NCBI GenBank assembly: GCA_023665475.1
Contig: JAMPEB010000011.1
Span: 38,215 to 102,214 of the forward strand
Reading direction: 5' to 3'
Length of the DNA: 64,000 nucleotides
Source: Lachnoclostridium sp.
GTDB lineage: Bacteria; Bacillota; Clostridia; Lachnospirales; Lachnospiraceae
Part shown: positions 1 through 9,215 of the stretch, piece after piece
Layout: every line of letters starts with the position of its first letter
Position numbering within the stretch: position 1 is the stretch's first letter
Translations under genes and position numbers: made by a program
Notes under the pieces: generated by a model
Seen by the model: only the letters and a program-made list of their open reading frames with translations
What the model was told of the DNA's origin: nothing
Database searches by the model: none

Positions 1-69
1 TCCCTCCGCCTGTTTTAACACCAGTGTGCCGCCGCAGGCTTTCTCTATTTCATACAAGCTGAGATTCAT
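1..69 (-). CDS. murF: UDP-N-acetylmuramoyl-tripeptide--D-alanyl-D-alanine ligase, N-terminus only
   Basis: The first 23 codons of a gene cut by the window edge. The start MNLSLYEIEKACGGTL resembles the N-terminal substrate-binding segment of MurF, which adds D-Ala-D-Ala to the UDP-MurNAc-tripeptide in the cytoplasm. Its ATG follows the ddl stop with no gap (TGAATG), so translation is probably coupled. The ddl-murF order is common because Ddl makes the MurF substrate. Only the N-terminus is visible, so the call leans on context. Confidence 0.7.
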   Translation of the reverse strand, partial: MNLSLYEIEKACGGTLVLKQAEG

Positions 70-1110
70 TCACATACCCCCGTTAGTGGCAGGCAACGCT
101 GCTTTCAATATCTGCTCACACAATTCTTCAAAAGAAATCCCCACCGCCTCCGCTTCCTGCGGAAGAAGGGAAGTTGGCGTCATGCCGGGAAGCGTATTGG
201 CTTCCAGACAATAAATCTCTCCCGCCTTATCCATCATAAAATCCATTCTGGCATAACTTTGCAGACGCAGCGCCGAGAATACCTGTTCCGCAATCCTCTG
301 CATTTCAAGGGTTTTCTCAACGGATAACTCTGCCGGACAGGTTTCCACAGTGCTTCCTGCCTGATATTTATTCTTATAGTCATAAAATCCCGTCTTAGGG
401 GCAATCTCAATGACAGGCAATGCCTTTTTATCCATAACTCCCACAGAAAATTCCCTTCCCTCTATGTACTGTTCAATAATTACTTCCTCGTCATACCAGA
501 AAGCTTCCTTCTTTGCTTCCTCGTATTCCTCGTCATTTCTTGCAACACACACGCCTACGCTGGAGCCGCCGCAGCACGCTTTTACGATACAGGGATAGGG
601 AACTCTCTCGCTCTCTGTCTCACCCTTACGCAGCCGGATACCCTGCGGGGTGGGAATGCCCCACGCCTTGAAAATATCCTTGGTGATTCCCTTATCCATC
701 GCTATGGCGGAACTGACAAAATTCGTACCTGTGTAAGGAATTCCCAAAAGCTCAAAACATGCCTGAATCTTTCCGTCCTCTCCGTTTGCCCCATGCAGCG
801 CCATAAATACAATGTCCGCACTCTTGCACAACAATAACACATTGGGACCGAAAAAATTCTTGTCTCCGTCCTCCCGCAATGCCTTCACCGTTTCCAAATC
901 CGGATTTTTCTCTGTAATGGCTCCCACCTGAGCCGCCCAATCCACTTCCCTGTCAAAGATTCCTTCTGTTTCGCCCACATATCCCAGATAAACATCTAAC
1001 AGAACCGCCTGATGCCCCTTTTTCTTTAACGCCCTATAAATCATGCTTCCGGAGCTTAAAGAAACATCCCTCTCGGTGCTGGTGCCACCCGCCAAAACCA
1101 CTACCTTCAT
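70..1110 (-). CDS. ddl: D-alanine--D-alanine ligase
   Basis: ATP-grasp ligase that joins two D-Ala residues for peptidoglycan precursors. Visible motifs are the N-terminal AGGTSTERDVSLSSG (the Ddl GG-x-S/T-x-E-x-x-VS signature), EGREFSVGV in the ATP-grasp core, ARMDFM, and the C-terminal metal/ATP motif EANTLPGMT. The length of about 346 residues is normal for the family. An in-frame ATG lies 12 bases upstream (1122), but it sits inside the likely ribosome-binding site (TGGAG), so the second ATG, giving MKVVVLAGG, is the better start. The gene is followed without a gap by murF. All key motifs are present. Confidence 0.95.
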   Translation of the reverse strand: MKVVVLAGGTSTERDVSLSSGSMIYRALKKKGHQAVLLDVYLGYVGETEGIFDREVDWAAQVGAITEKNPDLETVKALREDGDKNFFGPNVLLLCKSADIVFMALHGANGEDGKIQACFELLGIPYTGTNFVSSAIAMDKGITKDIFKAWGIPTPQGIRLRKGETESERVPYPCIVKACCGGSSVGVCVARNDEEYEEAKKEAFWYDEEVIIEQYIEGREFSVGVMDKKALPVIEIAPKTGFYDYKNKYQAGSTVETCPAELSVEKTLEMQRIAEQVFSALRLQSYARMDFMMDKAGEIYCLEANTLPGMTPTSLLPQEAEAVGISFEELCEQILKAALPATNGGM

Positions 1111-1143
1111 ATTTATCTCCATTTCCGCGCAGCTTTTGCCTGC

Positions 1144-1171
1144 ATACTATCTTATTCACTCTATGTATCAA
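1144..1171 (-). promoter_or_regulatory. possible sigma-70-type promoter for ddl
   Basis: On the minus strand TTGATA is followed after 16 bases by TAGTAT, about 35 bases before the ddl start. It lies in the 89-base gap after the lipoprotein gene and could give ddl-murF its own transcription start. It is a moderate match only. Confidence 0.4.
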
Positions 1172-1180
1172 ATGTTCCAC

Positions 1181-1198
1181 CCCAACATTTATGTTGGG
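1181..1198. repeat. 7-bp hairpin after the lipoprotein gene
   Basis: CCCAACA and TGTTGGG form a perfect 7-bp stem with a 4-base loop, two bases after the stop codon of the lipoprotein gene. There is no T-run on the minus-strand side, so it is at best a weak terminator or an mRNA 3'-end stabiliser. Confidence 0.45.
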
Positions 1199-1199
1199 T

Positions 1200-2441
1200 T
1201 TATGCCGTCGTTAAAGAAGCCAGATTTGCCAGAATAATAAAATATTCGGCTCTTGCTCCCTGTTCCGGATAAAAAGACACCGACTGCTGGTTACGCCCCA
1301 TCAGATAATCTGCAAATTCTTCTATAATGAGGTCGTTTTGATAGCTTTTCAGCACATAATTGGCACAGGAAAGCTCTACCACCGTTTTCAAAATTTCTTC
1401 CGCCCCATTATTTCTGGCATTGACAGGCTGCAGCAATTCACCATACACCTCACCGATTTCCTCTCCCTTTGCCAACAGTTGATCCATCAGAAGTCCGCAG
1501 AGCTCCATGTCCACAGTCTGTCTGGTCAGCATATAGGTCATAATCCCGTATAGATAACCCGATTCCTCCGGAATACTGTTTTGATTTTGAAAATACGATT
1601 TATACTCCAATATCTGATTGCCATAGGTGTTCAGCCCTGTGGCACGATACAACTCCGCCAATGCAAAAAAAGCATCCGCATCCTTTTTCATGGTATTTTG
1701 GATTTTGGTAAAGACTGCAGAAGCCCTCTGCAGGCATTCCGTCGCATATACCCTATCATAATTTTGGTAAAGATAACTGAATTTTGCCAGAAAAGCTGCA
1801 TATTCCGCGCCTTCCGTCAGGTCTATCTGCGCGTAATCAATTTTATCAATCCATTTGGACAAGGTCTCCATCACATCCGGAATTTTATTCTTGTTCTCAT
1901 CCTCAAAAAGTTCACTCCGCCATTCGTATGCACAAAGCAGCGCCGTAACATCTTTAACGGTTGCCTTGTTTTTCTCACAATCCTCAAGAATTTCACCGTA
2001 CAATTCCATAAAAAGATTCCGATAAAAATCTGCTTCCAGAACAAAAGAATAGGATCTGCCTACATAGTCACACTCCAGATAATATGTCCCTTCTGTCTGA
2101 TACTCTTCAAAAGATGCATAGCCGACATAGATTCCCTGCTCCTGATCATAAGTGATTTTATCAATCCATCCCCGGTATGCCACTTCTTTGGTGTCAGCGT
2201 TAATCAGACGAAATTCCTGAGGAAGCTTTTTCCCCTTTACCGCCGCTTCTTTTTCTCCTACGGCTGGATAACCCCTTCTATTCACCAGAATATTGGGAGT
2301 TTGTTCCGGCACGGCATAATCTATGACAGGGGTGCTTTCCATATTGGAAATCGTTCCGCCTGCATCAAAGAAATTTTGACTGCCACAGCCGCACAAAGAC
2401 AGCAGCAGACATATGATTAAAAAAACTGCGGTCTTTTTCAC
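1200..2441 (-). CDS. GH9-like lipoprotein, probably catalytically inactive
   Basis: Predicted lipoprotein of 413 residues anchored outside the membrane. It has a short signal peptide and a lipobox near LSLCGC. Residues about 45-135 resemble the Ig-like N-terminal domain of family 9 glycoside hydrolases (VNRRGYPAVGEKEA, then FRLINADTKEVAYRGW). The rest resembles the alpha/alpha barrel: NKIPDVMETLSKWID matches the GNGIPDVLDEA helix of GH9 enzymes, and ADAFFALAELYRATG matches a later helix. The GH9 catalytic DAGD motif expected just before that helix is absent, and the protein is shorter than active GH9 enzymes. It may bind glycan or have a structural role. The start is GTG, with GGAGG about 10 bases upstream. 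Confidence 0.65.
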   Translation of the reverse strand: MKKTAVFLIICLLLSLCGCGSQNFFDAGGTISNMESTPVIDYAVPEQTPNILVNRRGYPAVGEKEAAVKGKKLPQEFRLINADTKEVAYRGWIDKITYDQEQGIYVGYASFEEYQTEGTYYLECDYVGRSYSFVLEADFYRNLFMELYGEILEDCEKNKATVKDVTALLCAYEWRSELFEDENKNKIPDVMETLSKWIDKIDYAQIDLTEGAEYAAFLAKFSYLYQNYDRVYATECLQRASAVFTKIQNTMKKDADAFFALAELYRATGLNTYGNQILEYKSYFQNQNSIPEESGYLYGIMTYMLTRQTVDMELCGLLMDQLLAKGEEIGEVYGELLQPVNARNNGAEEILKTVVELSCANYVLKSYQNDLIIEEFADYLMGRNQQSVSFYPEQGARAEYFIILANLASLTTA

Positions 2442-2525
2442 CGGTTTCCAACCTCCGTAATATCAAAACTACTCACATATACCTACCTTATCATTTTAAC
2501 ACGATTTCCCCATAAAGCAATTATT

Positions 2526-3692
2526 TTATTCATAAACAATCTCCCCACCTATAATTGTATACAAGGTCTTGGTAAATACCTCCATGGGATTGCCGTCAAA
2601 AATGGCGATATCCGCATCTTTTCCCACGGAAAGACTGCCCACCCTGTCATCCACGCCACAGATAACGGCAGGATTGACGGTAATCGCCTTATACCCTTCC
2701 TCCAAAGGAAGACCCGCTTTTACCGCTAAACCCGCACATATGGGCAGCGATTGAATCAATGACACCGGATGGTCCGTGGTGATTGCCACCCGGATTCCCG
2801 CTTTATTCAAAATACCCACTGTTTTAAACGCGACATTCTGCACCTCTATCTTGCTGCGGCTTGCCAAATCGGGTCCAACGATTGCCGGATAACCCTCCGC
2901 CGCCAGTTCTTCCGCAATCAAATGCCCTTCGGAGCAATGGTCCAAGGTCATCTTTAAATGAAACTCCCCGGCAATACGGATTGCCGTGAAAATATCATCC
3001 ACCCTATGAACATGGGCTTTTAAGGGAATCTCTCCGCGAAGCACCGGAATCCAGCACTCCATCTTAAAATCCGGTTGAAAATATTCCCCCTGTCCGGCAG
3101 CCTTTTCCTTTCTGGCAAGATAATCAACCGCCTTTGTCAGTTCCTCTCTTAGCATTCCCGCAATGGCCATTCTGGTGGAAGGACTCTGTCCCTGCCCGGA
3201 ATAATTTACCTTTGGATTTTCCCCAAAGGCAATTTTCATGGCGGCGGGAGCTTTCACCACCAGATTGTCCACCCTTCTGCCCTTCGTCTTCAGAAAAGCA
3301 AACTGACCGCCCACTACATTGGAACTGCCGGGACCTATCATGGCGGAAGTAATCCCTGCCCGCACGGCATCGTCAAAAGCCGCATCCATGGTATTGATAG
3401 CATCAATGGCACGCAAGTGCGGCGTAACGGGGTCAACCGTTTCATTACAGTCATCCCCCTCCATTCCCTTTTTTTCCTCCGTGATACCCATATGACAGTG
3501 TGCTTCAATGATACCGGGCATAATCAGCCGGTCCCTAATCTCTATCACTCTCTCACCGGCAGCGGGAGTAAAAGGAATCTCTCCTTTTCTGCCGATTTCC
3601 CGAATCTTTCCGTCGCATACATGAATGATTCCGTCTTCAATATCTCCCAGATTTTCATCCATGGTTTTGATTTTACCGCCTAAAATATACAT
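2526..3692 (-). CDS. metal-dependent amidohydrolase (HutI/imidazolonepropionase-like)
   Basis: Amidohydrolase-superfamily enzyme of about 388 residues acting on cyclic amide or C-N bonds; the substrate cannot be told from sequence. Metal-ligand motifs are in order: EAHCHMGI near residue 62 (HxH), a histidine in KAHVHRVDDI, LDHCSEGH, and the late aspartate in TTDHPV. The C-terminal segment DADIAIFDGNP is the usual return of the small beta domain. An in-frame ATG exists at 3701, but AGAGGA sits directly on it. The ATG at 3692 has better spacing and overlaps the upstream TAA stop as TAATG, implying translational coupling to the M23-like gene. Confidence 0.85.
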   Translation of the reverse strand: MYILGGKIKTMDENLGDIEDGIIHVCDGKIREIGRKGEIPFTPAAGERVIEIRDRLIMPGIIEAHCHMGITEEKKGMEGDDCNETVDPVTPHLRAIDAINTMDAAFDDAVRAGITSAMIGPGSSNVVGGQFAFLKTKGRRVDNLVVKAPAAMKIAFGENPKVNYSGQGQSPSTRMAIAGMLREELTKAVDYLARKEKAAGQGEYFQPDFKMECWIPVLRGEIPLKAHVHRVDDIFTAIRIAGEFHLKMTLDHCSEGHLIAEELAAEGYPAIVGPDLASRSKIEVQNVAFKTVGILNKAGIRVAITTDHPVSLIQSLPICAGLAVKAGLPLEEGYKAITVNPAVICGVDDRVGSLSVGKDADIAIFDGNPMEVFTKTLYTIIGGEIVYE

Positions 3693-4597
3693 TAAAACCA
3701 TTCCTCTGAATTGATTGCTTCGCCGTTACCGGTCATTTCAAAATAAAGGTTACAGCCCTCCAAAGTATATTGTTTTGTAGGATTGTCCACTGACGCTATC
3801 ACCTGACCCGCTTCCACATAATCTCCCACAGATACCTTTACATCCTTTAACTGACCGTAAGTCGCCAGATAACCGTCGCCCAAATCCATCGTGACTACCG
3901 TACCTAGTTTGGCATCCTCATAAATATTTGTTATCTTAGCCTTTCCGCAGGCAAACACCTCCGCACCCACGGATGCAGCAAAAAGCGTTGCGGGATTGTA
4001 GCGATATTGCTTCAGCGTAGAAAAATAAACTCTCTTATCCATACTGTAGGACATCAGTATTTCCCCGTTTATCGGCATATGAAATCCTTCCTCGGTAAAA
4101 TGAAGTTCTTCCGCCACCTGTACCTGACTGCCGGACACTGCCTGCGGTTTATCTTCCTCCATTTCCGGAATCTCCGGTTCCGGCGTCCCGTTCTCCACCG
4201 CAGCCGCATCTGCCAGAGTAATATTCTCTTCTTCAAACTCTGTGGGTATATAATCCAAATCATCATACAGGGAAGTTTGATTATTTGCATTTTCTCCGGC
4301 CTGTGTCACACTCCCCAAAATCCGGTCTGTTTCCATTCCTGTTACGCCGTTCCCATCCTCTGCACCGTTATTGGCGTCGCTGTCCGCATCCTCATTGTTT
4401 TTTGCAATCTCACCGAGCTTTTCCTCCACATTGTTTTCAAATGCTCCAAAGTCTAAAGTGTAACCGTCATCCAGACTCGCTTTGTTATTCCGGTTCATAT
4501 ATATGCCCGTCATTGTAAGCGCCGCCAGCACAAACGCCGAAGAGGCAATCATAATAATTCGTTCCTTTTTGATGTTTCCCATTCCATTTCTTCTCAT
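3692..4597 (-). CDS. membrane-anchored degenerate M23 (LytM) domain protein
   Basis: Protein of 301 residues with one N-terminal membrane segment (about residues 14-33), a long acidic linker (45-155) and a C-terminal LytM fold (about 170-300; GYLATYGQLKDV, GDYVEAGQVIASV). In active M23 peptidases these places carry YAHL and HLHFE zinc ligands; here they read YGQL and NLYFE, so the zinc site is lost. Such inactive LytM proteins act as scaffolds or activators (for example SpoIIQ- or EnvC-like roles). Which process it serves here cannot be read from the sequence. It shares a TAATG junction with the amidohydrolase gene. Confidence 0.8.
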   Translation of the reverse strand: MRRNGMGNIKKERIIMIASSAFVLAALTMTGIYMNRNNKASLDDGYTLDFGAFENNVEEKLGEIAKNNEDADSDANNGAEDGNGVTGMETDRILGSVTQAGENANNQTSLYDDLDYIPTEFEEENITLADAAAVENGTPEPEIPEMEEDKPQAVSGSQVQVAEELHFTEEGFHMPINGEILMSYSMDKRVYFSTLKQYRYNPATLFAASVGAEVFACGKAKITNIYEDAKLGTVVTMDLGDGYLATYGQLKDVKVSVGDYVEAGQVIASVDNPTKQYTLEGCNLYFEMTGNGEAINSEEWF

Positions 4598-4704
4598 ATT
4601 TACTTTTCTTCCCTTTCTGTTCTATTATGCATATCTGTCCATAAATGAACTGTTATGTATTCCTATTTTTGCCGAAAGAAAAGTTTTTATACAAATTTCC
4701 TATA

Positions 4705-4743
4705 GGACAAAAACAGACCGCAAACAGTTGCCTGCCTGCGGTC
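4705..4743 (-). terminator. intrinsic terminator after the calcium-loop protein gene
   Basis: GACCGCA (4716-4722) and TGCGGTC (4737-4743) form a 7-bp stem. On the minus strand it is followed by TGTTTTTG. It lies 35 bases after the stop of the gene ending at 4778, separating it from the M23-like gene. Confidence 0.75.
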
Positions 4744-4777
4744 CGAAACCAATTTTTCCGAACGCGGATACTGAGAT

Positions 4778-5980
4778 TCACGCCTCCCTATCGTATTTTG
4801 CTACATCTACATGCTGAATGGTTCCCACATTACCGTTCTCATACAAGAACACTCCCGTATTACGGATAACCCCCTGCGTCTGCCCGGAATCTCCTTTTAA
4901 AGTAAAATCCGTGGAGGCATTTTGCAGACAGATAGCTCCAACACCCTTGTCTGCAAGACGATAAAGCACATCTTTGCCATTTTCGTCTTTTGTCCATATT
5001 TTTAATTTTGACCAGATTTCATCATTTTCATCAATCCATCCGTTGCCGTCCTCGTCGTACTTTGCCAAATCGGCAAAGCCGTTGCCGCTTGCCGTTCCGA
5101 AAAGCTCGCTGCCATCATTGATAACGCCGTCCCCGTTCTTATCAAGGGCAAGATAACCGCTTCCGCTTCCCAGACCGGATATTTCGTCCAACACACCGTC
5201 TGCATCGATGTCAAAATAAAATGTCTGGTCGGATAATTCCGCTACATCCGTATCCATGTTGATGACAAGAGGGTCGCACAGCGAAAACTGTGCCATCTCA
5301 AGGTCATCCCGATAATACTCCTGAAACTCCCTGCTCATCCCCACATTGACATTAAAGTTAATTTCCCTGCCATCGGAGGTACGAACCGTCCCGACAGTGG
5401 AGAACGCCGTATTTTCCGCCTCCACGGAAAAAGTTTCCTGCGTATAATTCAGTACCCTGAGATTGGTAGCAAACAATGCATCAATATTGGTGCCTGCATC
5501 GGCAGCATTCACATTGGCTGAATTATTCACGGTACTTACATTATTCGCGGCGGACGACCATGTATTTTCCTGAGACCAAAGGTTCTGCCCATTCCAAATA
5601 TCGTCCTGAATTCCACTGCCCATGCGTCCCCTTCTTCTGGAAAACAGCATATCAAAAATGTAACGGAGAGAAATCTGCTTCAAGTCAGACACTGTATTCT
5701 GGCGGGAATTTTTCAGGTTAATCCTGCCTGTTGAAATTCCGAAACGGTTTTGCCACGCTTCGGTTAAAGTGACGCCGCTTCCTTCCTCCACAGTCTGCTT
5801 GGAATTCTCATTTCCGTTCTTTGCCTGCCCTTTACTGTCCTTCACGGCGGTATTCAGGGCATTTTGGTTTTGTGCCAGGCCACCCCTATAATCCGTTATA
5901 GTAAATCGCCTGCTTGTTGCCATAAAAGTTCTATAGCTTCTTGCGGATTCCATTCCTATGGTACTGGAATCAATTTTCAA
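4778..5980 (-). CDS. protein with tandem calcium-binding loops
   Basis: Protein of 400 residues. The N-terminal half is low-complexity and rich in Ser/Asn/Thr with no clear signal peptide. The C-terminal half carries successive DxDxDG-type loops (DIDADGVLDE, DKNGDGVINDG, DEDGNGWIDEND) with the spacing LALDKNGDG...GSELFG...FADLAKYDEDGNG. That arrangement is known from large RTX-type adhesins and EF-hand-like bacterial proteins, so calcium binding is likely. The cellular role is unknown. The start appears to be TTG with AAGGAG 9 bases upstream; a later ATG at 5953 is an alternative. The following terminator suggests a monocistronic unit. Confidence 0.7.
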   Translation of the reverse strand: MKIDSSTIGMESARSYRTFMATSRRFTITDYRGGLAQNQNALNTAVKDSKGQAKNGNENSKQTVEEGSGVTLTEAWQNRFGISTGRINLKNSRQNTVSDLKQISLRYIFDMLFSRRRGRMGSGIQDDIWNGQNLWSQENTWSSAANNVSTVNNSANVNAADAGTNIDALFATNLRVLNYTQETFSVEAENTAFSTVGTVRTSDGREINFNVNVGMSREFQEYYRDDLEMAQFSLCDPLVINMDTDVAELSDQTFYFDIDADGVLDEISGLGSGSGYLALDKNGDGVINDGSELFGTASGNGFADLAKYDEDGNGWIDENDEIWSKLKIWTKDENGKDVLYRLADKGVGAICLQNASTDFTLKGDSGQTQGVIRNTGVFLYENGNVGTIQHVDVAKYDREA

Positions 5981-6255
5981 TCCTCTTTTCTCCTTCCTGC
6001 CACCACATCAGGTCCCCTCATCTACATCCTGCCGTCCTTGTAAGAAATCCGATGCATCCCCTGCTTGCATCCGTGTCAAACATCCTGTCCTCCACAGAAA
6101 AGATGGTATCTATGCACAGCACTCCGTCCTGTACATAAATACCATCCGTGGTGTCAATTTAAAATTACTTAGATTGTTGTGGGCCAGACAACTTTCCTGT
6201 AATTAATATATCGACAATTATGGGAAAAACTTTAGGAAAAATATGGCTGCATCCA
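5981..6255 (-). other. 275-base intergenic stretch, long leader of the calcium-loop gene
   Basis: No open frame of interest and no recognisable riboswitch core. A TTGACA lies on the minus strand near 6160, but no good -10 follows at the right spacing. A 5-bp hairpin (GTTGT/ACAAC) near 6174-6190 is too weak to call a terminator. It probably contains the promoter and a leader of roughly 150 bases for the gene starting at 5980. Confidence 0.4.
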
Positions 6256-6720
6256 TCAGGACCGAGGCGGTTTGGGCATCAGGATACCCGCTATCATTTC
6301 TTTGGTTAACGCCATATTGCCGCCGTACGGATTGATGACAACTCCGGCAACGGGATTCATCTCGCCGCTTTCATTTCTCTTAAACACCATATCCGCATAG
6401 TCCGTCAATTTCAGTCCAAAGGTCTGCTGATTATCCTGATTGTTCCACTTTTGCAGTTCATCCCAATCCGTATAAGCCATGAAAAACTGTTTTCCGTCCG
6501 GCGCTTTTAACAGGGGAAACTGCACCCGGCTTTCCGGAGGTATCCGAAACATCCCCTGCCCATCCGCAACCGGCGGCGGATCTATCACCACGGGAGCAAG
6601 AAAAACCGCTTTCACGACTTCCTCGAAAAAAATCTTCCTGTGTTCCGGCGTGTTCTCCGCATTCAGCAATTCCATCGCTCCCACCAGCATGGGATTTGTT
6701 ATCGGTTTCTTAATATCCAT
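6256..6720 (-). CDS. SseB N-terminal-domain family protein
   Basis: Small soluble protein of 154 residues. The pattern of an N-terminal helix, KAVFLAPVVIDPP, a strand ending in FPLLKAPDGKQFFMAYTDWDEL, and a late VAGVVINPYGGNMAL matches SseB-type domains, which are common in Clostridia and of unclear function. The ribosome-binding site is GGAGG, six bases from the ATG. No terminator is seen between it and the upstream hydratase gene, so it may be co-transcribed. Confidence 0.75.
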   Translation of the reverse strand: MDIKKPITNPMLVGAMELLNAENTPEHRKIFFEEVVKAVFLAPVVIDPPPVADGQGMFRIPPESRVQFPLLKAPDGKQFFMAYTDWDELQKWNNQDNQQTFGLKLTDYADMVFKRNESGEMNPVAGVVINPYGGNMALTKEMIAGILMPKPPRS

Positions 6721-6807
6721 TCTGCCTCCATCCGCTTTTTATCTTCTCTTCTAACGCTCCAGAGCATCTTTGAAGCTTCCCTCCGCTATTGATCTGCATG
6801 CCACCAT

Positions 6808-9099
6808 TTACTTCACACTGTTATAATTTATCAGACATCCCTTCAGAATAATCTGACGCTCTTCATCGGTGAGCTCGCCTAAACGAAGTGTAAACTCTTC
6901 AAGTCCTGCTTCTTTTACATTGTACGCCTTAATGACTTCCGCTTTTTCCTCCACGGCTTTCCGGATGCCGGGGATAAACAGATAATCCAGATTCTGAAAG
7001 GGAAGCTCCCCTTCCTTTATAATAAAAGGCAGCATACCCCAATTAATCAGATTGGAGCGATAACGCTTTGTAGCATATTCATTAGCGATATTTGCCCATC
7101 CGCCCAATACCTTCTGACAGGAAGCCGCCTGTTCTCTGGCGGAGCCGTCACCGGGCTTTACCGCAAAAATAGTGGAACCAAATCCCGTATTTTCATGATT
7201 GGCATCGGAAAACCCGGTCTTTATCACACTCATGACCGGCTTCACCCAGGAACATACCTGACAGGGATGCTCGCCGTTCATCCTCGCCTTCTCCGCTTTC
7301 TGTACCTCTTTTGCACGACCGACATATTGGGGGTCCTTGCGGCTTAAGGCAAATTCCGCCAACCCTAAGGGATTGGAGCGGTAGGAAGAAGTTTCTCCGG
7401 AAGGAATCAATTCATCCGTGGTGGTAACCGGGTCATGAATCTCCGACACCACCTGAAGCACTAAATTCTCGGGAAGCGCTCCCATCTTTGGCCAATCCTT
7501 GATATTGGGGCCAAACTGAATCTCCGTATCCGGGTCCGCCACCCCTTTGGAATCAAAAACACGGTTGGCATAAATATTCGCATCAAAATGATATTGATAT
7601 CTGCCCAGCTCACCGTCAAACTCCGTTGCGGGAGTCAGCACGCCCCGATTTGCCGCAGTCGCCGCAATAGAGCGGGCGTCCATTAATGCCACGGAAGAAA
7701 TCTGACCGTTCTGCAGCTTGCTTCCCTCACGGTTAGGGAAATTTCTGGTGGAATGGCGGATGCTGAATGCGTTGTTCGCCGGAGTATCTCCCGCTCCGAA
7801 ACAGGGCCCGCAGAACGCCGTCTTCATCACCGCTCCTGTCTCCAAAATAGAAGCCGCGCAGCCGTTTTTAATCAATTCCATATAGATGGGCATGGAAGCG
7901 GGATATACGCTTAAGGTAAAGCCGTCGGAGCCTATGTATCTGCCCTTTAAAATATCCGCTGCCGCGCAGATATTTTCAAATCCGCCGCCAGCACAGCCGG
8001 CAATGATACCCTGATCTACCATAAATTTTCCGTTTTTCACTTTATCTTTCAGATGATATTCCACTGCGCCGTCCAGACTGATAAGCGCACGCTTTTCCGT
8101 CTCATCCAGAATATCCAGAAGATTTTCGTTTAATTCCTCTATGGTATAGGTGTTGCTGGGATGGAAAGGCATTGCAATCATGGGACGCACCTTGTCCAAA
8201 TCCACCACAATCATGCCGTCATAGTAAGCGACATCTCCGGGCTTTAACTCCTTATAATCTCCGGCTCTGCCGTGAATCTCATAAAATTCTTTAATCTGTG
8301 CATCGGTCTTCCAGATGGAGGACAGACAGGTAGTTTCCGTGGTCATCACATCGATGCCGATTCTAAAATCGGCGCTTAAGGAATCCACACCGGGACCCAC
8401 AAATTCCATTACTTTATTTTTTACATATCCGTTTTTAAATACGGCGCCGATAATGGCAAGCGCCACATCCTGCGGGCCCACACCCTTTACGGGAGCGCCC
8501 TTCAAATATACACCCACCACTTCCGGCATATTAATGTCATAAGTCTGATTTAAAAGCTGCTTCACCAATTCGGGACCGCCCTCACCCACAGCCATCGTAC
8601 CGAGAGCGCCATAGCGGGTATGGGAATCGGAACCCAAAATCATTGCGCCGCCTCCTGCCAGCATTTCCCTCGCATACTGATGAATCACTGCCTGATGAGG
8701 CGGCACATAAACGCCGCCGTATTTCTTGGCACAGGTCAGTCCGAACATATGGTCATCTTCATTGATAGTGCCGCCCACGGCACACAGGGAATTGTGACAG
8801 TTCGTCAACACATAAGGCATGGGGAATTTTTCAAGTCCCGACGCCCTTGCAGTCTGAATAATGCCTACAAAAGTAATATCGTGGCTGGTCAGCTTATCAA
8901 AGCGGATTTTCAGTTTTTCCGCACTGCCTGAGGTATTATGCTCCTGTAAAATGCCATAGGCAATGGTATTTTGTAAAGCCTCCTCTTTTGTGATATCTTT
9001 TCCGGTTTTTGCCTTAACGGCTGTCTGCGCTTCCGCATTATCGGGAATCAGCTCTTCCCCGTTTACCAGATACGCTCCGCCTTGTAATAAATCAATCAT
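6808..9099 (-). CDS. aconitase-superfamily hydratase
   Basis: Enzyme of 763 residues with aconitase architecture. The [21 protein letters not shown] segment is the substrate/cluster region. [10 protein letters not shown] carries the first and [11 protein letters not shown] the second and third cysteine ligands of a [4Fe-4S] cluster. The C-terminal swivel domain follows ([11 protein letters not shown]). The length and motifs suit the YbhJ-like hydratase branch better than classical AcnA, so the true substrate (citrate/isocitrate or another hydroxy acid) is open. The ATG at 9099 has a strong AAGGAGG and is preferred over codons up to 9141. A good promoter lies just upstream. Confidence 0.85.
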   Translation of the reverse strand: MIDLLQGGAYLVNGEELIPDNAEAQTAVKAKTGKDITKEEALQNTIAYGILQEHNTSGSAEKLKIRFDKLTSHDITFVGIIQTARASGLEKFPMPYVLTNCHNSLCAVGGTINEDDHMFGLTCAKKYGGVYVPPHQAVIHQYAREMLAGGGAMILGSDSHTRYGALGTMAVGEGGPELVKQLLNQTYDINMPEVVGVYLKGAPVKGVGPQDVALAIIGAVFKNGYVKNKVMEFVGPGVDSLSADFRIGIDVMTTETTCLSSIWKTDAQIKEFYEIHGRAGDYKELKPGDVAYYDGMIVVDLDKVRPMIAMPFHPSNTYTIEELNENLLDILDETEKRALISLDGAVEYHLKDKVKNGKFMVDQGIIAGCAGGGFENICAAADILKGRYIGSDGFTLSVYPASMPIYMELIKNGCAASILETGAVMKTAFCGPCFGAGDTPANNAFSIRHSTRNFPNREGSKLQNGQISSVALMDARSIAATAANRGVLTPATEFDGELGRYQYHFDANIYANRVFDSKGVADPDTEIQFGPNIKDWPKMGALPENLVLQVVSEIHDPVTTTDELIPSGETSSYRSNPLGLAEFALSRKDPQYVGRAKEVQKAEKARMNGEHPCQVCSWVKPVMSVIKTGFSDANHENTGFGSTIFAVKPGDGSAREQAASCQKVLGGWANIANEYATKRYRSNLINWGMLPFIIKEGELPFQNLDYLFIPGIRKAVEEKAEVIKAYNVKEAGLEEFTLRLGELTDEERQIILKGCLINYNSVK

Positions 9100-9145
9100 C
9101 GTAAGTCCTCCTTGTTCAAAGATACTATTGCAAAGAACCACTCTT

Positions 9146-9174
9146 ATTATAATGGAAAGGCGTCAGAGATGCAA
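9146..9174 (-). promoter_or_regulatory. sigma-70-type promoter for the hydratase gene
   Basis: Minus strand TTGCAT, 17 bases, TATAAT; predicted start near 9139, giving a leader of about 40 bases before the ATG at 9099. Confidence 0.75.
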
Positions 9175-9175
9175 T

Positions 9176-9203
9176 GTTAAAAAACATTATATGTTTGTTA
9201 AAC
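9176..9203. terminator. possible terminator at the end of the glycosylation island
   Basis: An imperfect AT-rich inverted repeat of about 13 paired positions with two mismatches, around AAACAT/ATGTTT. It carries T-runs and lies 13 bases after the last island gene and directly upstream of the hydratase promoter. The AT-rich stem makes it a modest candidate. Confidence 0.4.
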
Positions 9204-9215
9204 GGATAATTGCAT

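Noticed and set aside
1181..1198. Hairpin after the lipoprotein gene as an intrinsic terminator
   Set aside because: A perfect stem but no T-run on the transcribed side; kept only as a hairpin feature.
1581..2420. A 279-codon open frame on the plus strand opposite the lipoprotein gene
   Set aside because: It has no ribosome-binding site or recognisable domain, and its composition fits an antisense shadow of the GH9-like gene, which has a lipobox, GTG start and good Shine-Dalgarno.
5981..6255. Long leader upstream of the calcium-loop gene considered as a c-di-GMP or other riboswitch
   Set aside because: None of the conserved core strings of the common classes was seen, and no strong terminator/antiterminator pair is present.
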